In this document: positions 1 to 6,466 of the stretch, in pieces
How positions within the stretch are numbered: position 1 is the stretch's first letter
Layout of the letters: each line of letters begins with the position of its first letter
Assembly (NCBI GenBank): GCA_023438115.1
Contig: JAEZEB010000097.1
Location: 1 to 9,967 of the forward strand
Origin: Pseudomonadota bacterium
GTDB taxonomy: Bacteria; Pseudomonadota; Gammaproteobacteria; Burkholderiales; Burkholderiaceae_C
Length of the DNA: 9,967 nucleotides
Reading direction: 5' to 3'
Notes under the pieces: model-generated
Seen by the model: the letters and a program-made list of their open reading frames with translations, nothing else
Database searches by the model: none
Told to the model about the DNA's origin: nothing
Translations under genes and position numbers: made by a program

Positions 1-1173
1 GGCCAGGGCGATCCCGCCATCCTGGAGCTGCCCGAGCACACCCGGGGCCTGGGACAGCCGGTGGTGACCGACGGCTACGGCAAGCCGTCGAAGTACGAGC
101 GCAACGTGCAGCGGCGCCAGAGCCCGGGGCTCACGCAGACCCGCCAGGCCTCGGTGTCGTTCGCGCCGCTGCAGTCGCTGTTCGGCATCGTCACGCCCAG
201 CGGCCTGCATTTCGAGCGCCACCACCAGGGCTGGTGGGACATCGACCCCTCGAAGCACCGGCTGATGCTCAATGGCATGGTCAGGACGCCGAAGGTCTTC
301 ACCGTCGACGAGATCATGCGGCTGCCCTCGGTCTCGCGCTTCCACTTCATCGAGTGCGGCGCCAACACCGGCATGGAGTGGGGCAACGTCGCGGTGCCGA
401 CCTGCCAGTACACGCACGGGATGATCTCGTGCAGCGAGTTCACCGGGGTGCCGCTGATCACGCTGCTGGAGATGGCCGGCGCGGACCTGCAGAAGGGCAA
501 GTTCGTGCTGGCCGAGGGCGCGGACGGTTCCTCGATGACGCGCACGATCCCCATGAGCCTGGTGAAGTCGGGCGAGGTGCTGGTCGCCTACGGCCAGAAC
601 GGCGAGATGCTGCGGCCGGAGAACGGCTATCCGCTGCGCCTGGTGGTGCCCGGCGTGCAGGGCGTGAGCTGGGTGAAATACCTGCGCCGCATCGAGCTGG
701 GCGACCAGCCCTGGGCGGCCAAGGACGAGGCGATCCACTACGTGGACCTGATGCCCGACGGCCTGCACCGCCAGTACACCAGCATCCAGGAGTGCAAGAG
801 CGTCGTGACCACGCCCTCGGGCGGCCAGATGCTCCTGGACAAGGGCTTCTACAACGTGTCCGGCCTCGCCTGGTCGGGCCGCGGCAAGGTCAAGCGCGTG
901 GACGTGTCGGTGGATGGCGGGCGCAACTGGCGCACGGCGCGGCTCGAGGGGCCGGTGATGGACAAGTGCCTCACGCGCTTCAACATCGACTGGGTGTGGG
1001 ACGGCCAGCCCGCGATCATCCAGAGCCGCGCGACGGACGAGACCGGCTACGTGCAGCCGACCAACCGCCAGCTGCGCGCCGTGCGTGGCACGCGTTCGAT
1101 CTACCACAACAACGCGATCCAGTCCTGGCTGGTGGAGGCGAGCGGGGAGGTGAAGAATGTCCAGGTCTCCTAA
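1..1173 (+). CDS. soxC: SoxC, molybdopterin subunit of sulfane dehydrogenase SoxCD (5' partial)
   Basis: Molybdenum-cofactor subunit of the periplasmic SoxCD complex, which oxidises the sulfane sulfur bound to SoxY. It belongs to the sulfite oxidase family. The frame is open from base 1 (GQGDPAILELPEHTRGLGQP precedes a GTG at 61), so the true start and the expected Tat signal lie upstream; 390 residues are visible and roughly 40-50 are probably missing. The oxidoreductase Mo-cofactor domain spans about window residues 70-240, with the HFIECGANTGMEW segment carrying the likely molybdenum-ligating cysteine (codon 355-357). The Mo-cofactor dimerisation domain follows to the C-terminus, including VDVSVDGGRNWRTA. 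The gene overlaps soxD by 17 bp, as expected for a co-translated pair. The family call is by recognition of motifs; SoxC rather than a plain sulfite dehydrogenase is supported by the adjacent soxD and the rest of the cluster. Confidence 0.96.
   Translation, partial: GQGDPAILELPEHTRGLGQPVVTDGYGKPSKYERNVQRRQSPGLTQTRQASVSFAPLQSLFGIVTPSGLHFERHHQGWWDIDPSKHRLMLNGMVRTPKVFTVDEIMRLPSVSRFHFIECGANTGMEWGNVAVPTCQYTHGMISCSEFTGVPLITLLEMAGADLQKGKFVLAEGADGSSMTRTIPMSLVKSGEVLVAYGQNGEMLRPENGYPLRLVVPGVQGVSWVKYLRRIELGDQPWAAKDEAIHYVDLMPDGLHRQYTSIQECKSVVTTPSGGQMLLDKGFYNVSGLAWSGRGKVKRVDVSVDGGRNWRTARLEGPVMDKCLTRFNIDWVWDGQPAIIQSRATDETGYVQPTNRQLRAVRGTRSIYHNNAIQSWLVEASGEVKNVQVS
1146..1153 (+). promoter_or_regulatory. Strong Shine-Dalgarno of soxD inside soxC
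   Basis: GGAGGTGA matches the anti-SD end of 16S rRNA over eight bases, and its GGAGG core ends 6 nt before the soxD ATG at 1157. It lies within the last codons of soxC, which supports the overlapping start chosen for soxD. Confidence 0.85.
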
Positions 1174-2233
1174 GGCGCTGCTGGCCGCGCTGGCCTTCGC
1201 CGCCGCGATCGGCGTGCAGGCGCAGGAGAAATTCCCCGGCATCGGCCGCGCCGCCACGCCCGCCGAAGTGGCGGCGTGGGACATCGACGTGCGTCCGGAT
1301 TTCCAGGGCCTGCCCAAGGGGTCGGGCTCTGTCGCCAAGGGCATGGACGTGTGGGAAGGCAAGTGCGCCAGCTGCCACGGCGTCTTCGGCGAGTCCAACG
1401 AGGTGTTCTTCCCGCTCGTGGGCGGCACGACCGCCGAGGACATCCGCACCGGCCGCGTGGCGAACCTCAAGCGCCAGGACTATCCGGTGCGCACCACGCT
1501 GATGAAGGTGCCGACCGTTTCCACGTTGTGGGACTACATCAACCGTGCGATGCCCTGGAACGCGCCCAAGTCCCTCACCACCGAGGAGGTGTACGCGGTC
1601 ACGGCCTACCTGCTGAACCTGGGCGGCATCGTGCCGGACGACTACGTCCTGAGCGACCGCAACATCGCGGACGTGCAGAAGCGCATGCCGAACCGCAACG
1701 GCATGACCACCGCGCATGCGATGTGGCCCGGCCAGGAACTGCAGGGCGCGGCCAGGCCGGACGTCACCGCCACCGCGTGCATGGCCGATTGCGCGGTCGA
1801 CGCGAAGGTGGCGTCCATCCTGCCGCCGCATGCGCGCAACGCGCACGGCAACCTCGCGGAGCAGAACCGCCTGGTCGGTCCGCAGCGCGGCGTGGACACG
1901 GCGGGCACGAAGAACGCGGCCGCGACGACGGTGCTTGCGCCGGCCGCCGCGCAGGCCGCCGCACAGGCCGGCGCCGCCGCTGCAGGCAAAATGCCGACCG
2001 CGCTGCTGCAGAAGAACACGTGCACGGCCTGCCATGCCCCCGACCGCAAGCTGGTGGGACCGAGCTGGCAGGACGTGGCGAAGAAGCACGCGGGGCAGGC
2101 CGACTACCTGGCCGGCAAGATCCGCTCGGGCGGCGCCGGCGTGTGGGGCAGCATCCCGATGCCGCCGCAGGTGATTGGCCCCGAGGAAGCGGCGCGCATC
2201 GCCGCCTGGCTCGCGGCGGGTGCCGCGCCCTGA
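1157..2233 (+). CDS. soxD: SoxD, diheme cytochrome c subunit of sulfane dehydrogenase
   Basis: Electron-transfer subunit of SoxCD, passing electrons from the SoxC molybdenum centre to periplasmic cytochromes. The protein has 358 residues. It starts with a Sec-type signal peptide (about residues 1-23, Ala-rich, ending VQAQ). Cytochrome domain 1 has heme motif CASCH at 70-74 and a likely axial Met in NRAMPW (M132). An unusual CMADC pair sits at 208-212. An Ala/Gln-rich linker covers about 255-280. Cytochrome domain 2 has CTACH at 289-293 and a likely Met ligand in SIPMPP (M335). Two heme motifs fit the diheme SoxD form known from Paracoccus-type systems. The start is set by the GGAGGTGA at 1146 and gives a 17-bp overlap with soxC. 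The stop codon lies in the loop of a GC-rich hairpin. Confidence 0.95.
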   Translation: MSRSPKALLAALAFAAAIGVQAQEKFPGIGRAATPAEVAAWDIDVRPDFQGLPKGSGSVAKGMDVWEGKCASCHGVFGESNEVFFPLVGGTTAEDIRTGRVANLKRQDYPVRTTLMKVPTVSTLWDYINRAMPWNAPKSLTTEEVYAVTAYLLNLGGIVPDDYVLSDRNIADVQKRMPNRNGMTTAHAMWPGQELQGAARPDVTATACMADCAVDAKVASILPPHARNAHGNLAEQNRLVGPQRGVDTAGTKNAAATTVLAPAAAQAAAQAGAAAAGKMPTALLQKNTCTACHAPDRKLVGPSWQDVAKKHAGQADYLAGKIRSGGAGVWGSIPMPPQVIGPEEAARIAAWLAAGAAP

Positions 2234-2241
2234 GGGCGCGG
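2223..2241 (+). other. GC hairpin enclosing the soxD stop codon
   Basis: An 8-bp perfect stem, CCGCGCCC paired with GGGCGCGG, has the soxD TGA (2231-2233) as its three-base loop. No U-tract follows, so it is not a classical terminator. It may act as an mRNA-stabilising or processing element between soxCD and soxYZAXB; that role is inference. Confidence 0.6.
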
Positions 2242-2310
2242 GCGCCGCAGGGAATGTCCCGACCGGCCCCCGCACAGCGGTCCATTAGTATTGGCTTGAA
2301 TGTATTTTGT

Positions 2311-2316
2311 GGAGAG
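2311..2316 (+). promoter_or_regulatory. Shine-Dalgarno that fixes the soxY start
   Basis: GGAGAG lies 5 nt before the ATG at 2322. An in-frame TTG at 2307 could extend the protein by five residues, but it precedes this site, so the ATG is preferred. The ATG also places the twin arginines close to the N-terminus, as expected for a Tat signal. Confidence 0.75.
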
Positions 2317-2321
2317 CAGCA

Positions 2322-2777
2322 ATGCAGAATCGACGTGAAACCCTGAAGCAATCCGTGGCGGTCGCCGGCCTCCTCGGAGCCACCGGCCTGTTCCCGCAGT
2401 ACGCCTGGGCGTTCAACAAGGGCGCCTTCGAGGCCAAGAGCGTCGCCGACGCCGCCAAGGCCTACGGCGCGAGCGCCCCGGTGGAGAGCAAGGACGTCAC
2501 GCTGACGGCTCCCGACATCGCCGAGAACGGTGCGGTGGTGCCGATGGCCGCCGCCTCCACCCTGCCCGGCGTCAAGCACCTGCTGGTGATGGTGGAGAAG
2601 AACCCCAACGTGCTGGTCGCCAAGTTCGACGTGAACGAATCGGTGGAGCCGAGCTTCGGCACCCGCGCGAAGATGGGGCAGACCTCCGACGTCTACGCCG
2701 TGGCGATCACCAATGACGGCAAGGCCTTCTACACGAAGAAGGAAGTGAAGGTCACCCTCGGCGGCTGCGGCGGCTGA
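2322..2777 (+). CDS. soxY: SoxY, sulfur-carrying subunit of SoxYZ
   Basis: Covalent carrier of the sulfur intermediates in the Sox pathway. Thiosulfate is conjugated to its C-terminal cysteine and processed by SoxB and SoxCD. The protein has 151 residues. A Tat signal begins with NRRETLKQ (R4, R5), followed by a hydrophobic stretch and a likely cleavage after AWA (residue 30). The diagnostic swinging arm GGCGG ends the protein, with the reactive Cys at 149. Size and both termini are typical of the family. It follows soxD after 88 bp and precedes soxZ by 48 bp. The extra spacing before soxY holds a GC hairpin and a short AT-rich stretch (2281-2310), so independent control from soxCD is possible but not shown. 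Confidence 0.97.
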   Translation: MQNRRETLKQSVAVAGLLGATGLFPQYAWAFNKGAFEAKSVADAAKAYGASAPVESKDVTLTAPDIAENGAVVPMAAASTLPGVKHLLVMVEKNPNVLVAKFDVNESVEPSFGTRAKMGQTSDVYAVAITNDGKAFYTKKEVKVTLGGCGG

Positions 2778-2825
2778 TCGCCGCGCCCGCCGGACCATCC
2801 CCCAACGAATTCCAGGAGTATCCCC

Positions 2826-3137
2826 ATGGCAGATCCGATGCGCATCCGCGCGCAATCCCAGGGCGGCAACGCCATCGTGCGCGTCCTCATGAGCCACGAG
2901 ATGGAAACCGGCCAGCGCAAGGACAGCGCGGGCAAGGTCATCCCCGCCTGGCACATCACCAACGTCACGGCCACCCACAACGGCAAGCAGGTGCTCAATG
3001 CCGAATGGGGCCCCGCCGTCGCGAAGAACCCCTTCCTGCAGTTCACCGTGAAGGGCGCGAAGGCCGGCGACAAGATCGCCGTGAGCTGGAAGGACAACCG
3101 CGGCGACACGCGCACCGACGAGGCCACCGTCAGCTGA
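2826..3137 (+). CDS. soxZ: SoxZ, partner subunit of SoxYZ
   Basis: Forms the SoxYZ heterodimer, the carrier complex for thiosulfate oxidation. It has 103 residues, the usual length, with an Ig-like beta-sandwich fold known for the family. Conserved blocks seen are MRIRAQ at the start, VRVLMSHEMETGQRKD (about 18-33) and the IPAWHI segment (about 39-44). There is no signal peptide, consistent with the known export of SoxZ as a passenger of Tat-targeted SoxY. AGGAG at 2814-2818, 7 nt before the ATG, supports the start. It lies 48 bp after soxY and 38 bp before soxA, apparently in the same transcript. Confidence 0.97.
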   Translation: MADPMRIRAQSQGGNAIVRVLMSHEMETGQRKDSAGKVIPAWHITNVTATHNGKQVLNAEWGPAVAKNPFLQFTVKGAKAGDKIAVSWKDNRGDTRTDEATVS

Positions 3138-3175
3138 CGGTGCGCGGGACGGAAAACCAAGAGGAGACAACAACG

Positions 3176-3976
3176 ATGCGGACCACCCGGATCCTCGCCG
3201 CGCTCGCGCTGGCGGGCATGGCAGCCACGGCGACGGCGCAGAAGAGCACCAGCGAGGCCATCGACGAATACCGCGCTATGCTCGCGGACGGCAACCCGGC
3301 CGAACTCTTCGAGATGAAGGGCGAGGCGCTGTGGAAGCAGAAGCGCGGCCCGAAGAACGCCTCGCTGGAAGCCTGCGACCTGGGCAAGGGCCCGGGCGTG
3401 GTGAAGGGCGCGTTCGTCGAGCTGCCCCGCTACTTCCCCGACACCGGCAAGGTGCAGGACCTCGAGTCGCGCCTGGTCAGCTGCATGGAGCGCCTGCAGG
3501 GCTTCGACGCCGCGCAGATCGCCAAGACGCCGTTCGGAAAGGGCGAGATGGCCAACGTCACGGCGCTGGCCACCTGGGTGGCCGCCGAGTCCAAGGGCAT
3601 GCGCTTCAACCTGCCGCAGTCGCACGCGCAGGAACGCACCTTCTACGAAGCCGGCAAGCGCATCTTCTTCATGCGCGGCGGCACGCACGACTTCTCCTGC
3701 GCCTCCTGCCACGGCGAGGACGGCAAGCGCATCCGCCTGCAGGACCTGCCGAACCTGACCAAGAACCCCGGTGACGGCGTCGGCTTCGCGGCCTGGCCGG
3801 CCTACCGCGTGTCCAACGGCCAGATGTGGGGCATGCAGCTGCGCCTGAACGACTGCTACCGCCAGCAGCGCTTCCCGTACCCGGAGTTCGGCAGCGACGC
3901 GCTCACCGCGCTGTCCACCTACCTGGGCGTGAACGCCAAGGGCGCGAAGTCCATCGCCCCCTCCATCAAGCGCTGA
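3176..3976 (+). CDS. soxA: SoxA, catalytic cytochrome c of SoxXA (monoheme type)
   Basis: Catalytic subunit of SoxXA (L-cysteine S-thiosulfotransferase), which oxidatively links thiosulfate to SoxY. The protein has 266 residues with a signal peptide to about residue 22 (ATATAQ). The C-terminal cytochrome domain has CASCH at 175-179. The distal heme ligand is likely C227 in RLNDCYRQQRFP, the position that is a cysteine persulfide in characterised SoxA. Where diheme SoxA has its first CXXCH, this protein shows only C67 (LEACDLG), plus C103 (LVSCME), so it is a one-heme SoxA in which these two cysteines could form a disulfide. GAGGAG at 3161-3166 lies 9 nt before the ATG. An upstream in-frame extension to 3005 runs through soxZ in another frame and is rejected. 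Confidence 0.96.
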   Translation: MRTTRILAALALAGMAATATAQKSTSEAIDEYRAMLADGNPAELFEMKGEALWKQKRGPKNASLEACDLGKGPGVVKGAFVELPRYFPDTGKVQDLESRLVSCMERLQGFDAAQIAKTPFGKGEMANVTALATWVAAESKGMRFNLPQSHAQERTFYEAGKRIFFMRGGTHDFSCASCHGEDGKRIRLQDLPNLTKNPGDGVGFAAWPAYRVSNGQMWGMQLRLNDCYRQQRFPYPEFGSDALTALSTYLGVNAKGAKSIAPSIKR

Positions 3977-3996
3977 TGAACAAGGAGCAGGAATGA
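3976..3996 (+). other. Six-codon ORF bridging soxA and soxX
   Basis: ATG at 3976 overlaps the soxA stop as TGATG. The ORF reads MNKEQE and ends in a TGA that overlaps the soxX ATG as ATGA. Its reading includes the soxX Shine-Dalgarno. The first nine bases, ATGAACAAG, are repeated at the soxX start. It may permit re-initiation coupling between soxA and soxX, or simply be chance; no Shine-Dalgarno of its own is visible. Confidence 0.35.
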
Positions 3997-4646
3997 ACAA
4001 GACTCCCGCAATCGCCCTCGCCCTCGTGGCCGCCGCCGTGGCGGCGGGCTGCGCCTCGCTGGCCGGCGGCCCCGATGCCGACGCCGTCGCCGACCGCATG
4101 GTCAAGGAGGCGTTCCGCAGCGAAGGCATCGCCAAGGTCGAACGCGTCACCGCGATCGACGAGACGCTCAAGGCGTGCAACGCCGCCGACGTCGCCGGCA
4201 AGCCGCTCGATGCGGCCACCGCCAAGCGGCTGGAGGAAGCGAACTTCAAGACCATCAAGTGGCCCGGCGACGGCAAGTTCCTGGGCGACTGGAAGGAAGG
4301 CGAGAAGATCGCCCAGAGCGGCCGCGGCATGACCTGGCGCGACAAGGCCGACGCCGCCAACGGCGGCAATTGCTACAACTGCCACCAGATCAGCAAGCAG
4401 GAGATCTCCTTCGGCACCATCGGCCCGAGCCTGTACAACTACGGCAAGCTGCGCGGCGTGAGCGACCCCAACGCCGCCGCGTCCAAGCCGATCGTGGAGT
4501 ACACCTGGGGCAAGATCTGGAACGCCAAGGCCTACAACGCCTGCTCCAACATGCCGCGTTCCGGCCACATGGGCAACCTCACCGAGCAGCAGGTGCGCCA
4601 TCTCATGGCGCTGTTGCTGGATCCGGCCTCGCCCGTCAACCAGTAA
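3993..4646 (+). CDS. soxX: SoxX, monoheme cytochrome c of SoxXA (long form)
   Basis: Electron-accepting subunit of SoxXA, periplasmic. The protein has 217 residues, longer than the Paracoccus-type SoxX. Its single heme motif is CYNCH at 127-131, with the likely axial Met in CSNMPRSG (M187). Family segments include IGPSLYNYGKLRG and the C-terminal LTEQQVRHLMALLLDPASPVN. About 100 residues precede the heme domain. The signal peptide ends VAAGC with Cys at 20, which reads as a possible lipobox; if processed, SoxX would be lipid-anchored, and if not, cleavage would occur nearby. AAGGAG at 3982-3987, 5 nt before the ATG, supports the start. The gene follows soxA after 16 bp and is followed by an intrinsic terminator. 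Long SoxX with monoheme SoxA fits the SoxAX class known from Starkeya (family knowledge). Confidence 0.95.
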   Translation: MNKTPAIALALVAAAVAAGCASLAGGPDADAVADRMVKEAFRSEGIAKVERVTAIDETLKACNAADVAGKPLDAATAKRLEEANFKTIKWPGDGKFLGDWKEGEKIAQSGRGMTWRDKADAANGGNCYNCHQISKQEISFGTIGPSLYNYGKLRGVSDPNAAASKPIVEYTWGKIWNAKAYNACSNMPRSGHMGNLTEQQVRHLMALLLDPASPVNQ

Positions 4647-4668
4647 GGCGCGTTCGCGCCCGCTGCAT

Positions 4669-4695
4669 GGCCCGGGGATCCCGGGCCAATTTTTT
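4669..4695 (+). terminator. Rho-independent terminator between soxX and soxB
   Basis: An 8-bp perfect GC stem, GGCCCGGG with CCCGGGCC, has the loop GAT and is followed by AA and six T. It begins 22 nt after the soxX stop and ends 27 nt before the soxB ATG. It should reduce or end transcription of soxCDYZAX before soxB. Confidence 0.85.
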
Positions 4696-4722
4696 CCGCT
4701 GTCCATCCGTGTGTGCTGAATC

Positions 4723-6456
4723 ATGAATCTTTCGAAGCGCGAGTTCCTGCAGGTCATGGGTGCCGCTTCCGTCGCCGGCATGGGCCTGGGCCGCTGGGCC
4801 TCGGCCGACGCCGCGACCGCGTCGAATGCGCTGTACGACGTGCCGCGCTTCGGCAACGTGTCGCTGCTGCACATGACCGACTGCCATGCGCAGCTGAGGC
4901 CGGTCCACTTCCGCGAGCCGAGCGTGAACCTCGGCTTCGGCGACATGAAGGGCCGCCTGCCGCACCTGGTGGGTGAGCACCTGCTCAAGGCCGCCAAGGT
5001 GCCCGCGGGCAGCGCGCAGGCGCACGCGCTCACCTACCTGGACTTCGAGCAGGCCGCGCGCCGCTACGGCAAGGTGGGCGGCTTCGCGCACCTGGCCACG
5101 CTGGTGCAGCGCATGAAGGCCAGCCGCCCGGGCGCGCTGCTGCTCGATGGCGGCGACACGTGGCAGGGCTCGGCCACCGCCCTGTGGACGAAGGGCCAGG
5201 ACATGGTCGACGCCTGCAAGCTGCTGGGCGTGGACGTGATGACCGGCCACTGGGAATTCACGCTGGGCATGGAGCGCGTGAAGGAGATCATCGACAAGGA
5301 CTTCGCGGGCAAGGTGGACTTCGTCGCCCAGAACGTGAAGACCACCGACTTCGGCGACCCGGTGTTCCAGCCCTACGTGATCCGCGAGATCAACGGGGTG
5401 CCCGTGGCCATCATCGGCCAGGCCTTCCCCTACACGCCCATCGCCAATCCGCGCTACTTCGTCTCCGAGTGGGAATTCGGCATCCGTGACGACGAGATGC
5501 AGAAGGTGGTGGACGAGGCGCGCGCCAAGGGTGCGCAGGTCGTGGTGGTCCTCAGCCACAACGGCATGGACGTCGACCTGAAGATGGCCGGGCGCGTGAC
5601 CGGCATCGACGCGATCATGGGCGGCCACACCCACGACGGCATGCCCGTCGCTTCGGTGGTGTCCAACAAGTCCGGCAAGACCCTGGTGACCAACGCCGGT
5701 TCGAACGGCAAGTTCCTCGCCGTCATGGACTTCGACGTGAAGGACGGCAAGGTGGCGGACTACCGCTACCGCCTGCTGCCCGTCTTCGCGAACATGCTGC
5801 CGGCCGACCCGGGCATGGACGCGCTGATCCACCGCATCCGCGCGCCTTACGAGGCGAAGCTCGCCGAGCAGCTGGCCGTCACCGAAGGCACGCTGTACCG
5901 CCGCGGCAACTTCAACGGCACCGGCGACCAGCTGCTGCTGGATGCGCTGATGGATGTGCAAGGCGCCGAGATCGCCTTCTCGCCCGGCTTCCGCTGGGGC
6001 ACCTCGCTGCTGGCCGGCCAGCCGATCACGCGCGAGTGGCTGATGGACATGACGGCCACCACGTACTCGTATGCGACCGTCACCGACATGTCGGGCGAGA
6101 TGCTCAAGACGGTGCTGGAAGACGTGGCCGACAACCTGTTCAACCCCGATCCCTACTACCAGCAGGGCGGCGACATGGTGCGCGTGGGCGGCCTGCAGTA
6201 CACGATGAACCCGCTGGCCGGCATGGGCAAGCGCATCACCGATATGCGCCTCGCCGGCAAGCCGATCGAGGCCTCGCGCACCTACAAGGTCGCGGGCTGG
6301 GCGCCGGTGGCGGAAGAAGCGGCGCGCGCCGGCAACAAGCCGGTGTGGGAACTCGTGGAGCAGTGGTTGCAGGCGCGCGGCGGCAAGGTCACCGCGCGCA
6401 AGCCGAACGTGCCGAAGCTGGCGGGGGCGCTGCCCAATCCGGGCTACGCGGGCTGA
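4723..6456 (+). CDS. soxB: SoxB, dimanganese thiosulfohydrolase
   Basis: Hydrolyses the terminal sulfonate from SoxY-bound intermediates, releasing sulfate in the periplasm. The protein has 577 residues, typical length, with a metallophosphoesterase domain then a 5'-nucleotidase-type C-terminal domain. Metal-site motifs seen are MTDCHAQ (D53, H55), GGDTWQG (D145), TGHWEF (H176), LSHNGMD (H279) and GGHTHDG (H302, H304). The N-terminus SKREFLQVMGAASVAGMGL is Tat-like, but with Lys-Arg instead of Arg-Arg. An in-frame TGA at 4717 shows that ATG 4723 is the most upstream start, yet no Shine-Dalgarno is visible before it. A terminator separates it from soxX, so it is expressed by read-through or from its own promoter. 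It converges on the downstream gene with 6 bp between stops. Confidence 0.97.
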   Translation: MNLSKREFLQVMGAASVAGMGLGRWASADAATASNALYDVPRFGNVSLLHMTDCHAQLRPVHFREPSVNLGFGDMKGRLPHLVGEHLLKAAKVPAGSAQAHALTYLDFEQAARRYGKVGGFAHLATLVQRMKASRPGALLLDGGDTWQGSATALWTKGQDMVDACKLLGVDVMTGHWEFTLGMERVKEIIDKDFAGKVDFVAQNVKTTDFGDPVFQPYVIREINGVPVAIIGQAFPYTPIANPRYFVSEWEFGIRDDEMQKVVDEARAKGAQVVVVLSHNGMDVDLKMAGRVTGIDAIMGGHTHDGMPVASVVSNKSGKTLVTNAGSNGKFLAVMDFDVKDGKVADYRYRLLPVFANMLPADPGMDALIHRIRAPYEAKLAEQLAVTEGTLYRRGNFNGTGDQLLLDALMDVQGAEIAFSPGFRWGTSLLAGQPITREWLMDMTATTYSYATVTDMSGEMLKTVLEDVADNLFNPDPYYQQGGDMVRVGGLQYTMNPLAGMGKRITDMRLAGKPIEASRTYKVAGWAPVAEEAARAGNKPVWELVEQWLQARGGKVTARKPNVPKLAGALPNPGYAG

Positions 6457-6466
6457 GCGCGCTCAG
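6453..6466. repeat. 14-bp palindrome spanning both convergent stop codons
   Basis: CTGAGCGCGCTCAG is a perfect inverted repeat. Its left arm contains the soxB TGA (6454-6456) and its right arm the TGA of the - strand DUF2243 gene (6463-6465). No T-tract follows on either side, so it is only weakly terminator-like. It may serve as a bidirectional transcript end or stability element. Confidence 0.6.

Noticed and set aside
234..1502. Long + strand open frame overlapping soxC and soxD
   Set aside because: Its translation is Arg/Ala/Gly-rich and low in complexity, as expected from an out-of-frame reading of high-GC genes; soxC and soxD explain the bases.
2281..2321. Possible sigma70 or sigma54 promoter before soxY
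   Set aside because: TTGGCT and TATTTT are present but wrongly spaced for sigma70, and the GG/GC spacing for sigma54 fails at the -12 element. Only the AT-rich bias remains, so no promoter is annotated.
2729..4369. 546-codon - strand open frame across soxZ, soxA and soxX
   Set aside because: It is antisense to three clearly recognised genes with good ribosome sites and shows no family motif.
4636..5961. 441-codon - strand open frame opposite soxB
   Set aside because: A shadow of soxB with Val/His/Leu/Arg-rich composition and no recognisable domain.
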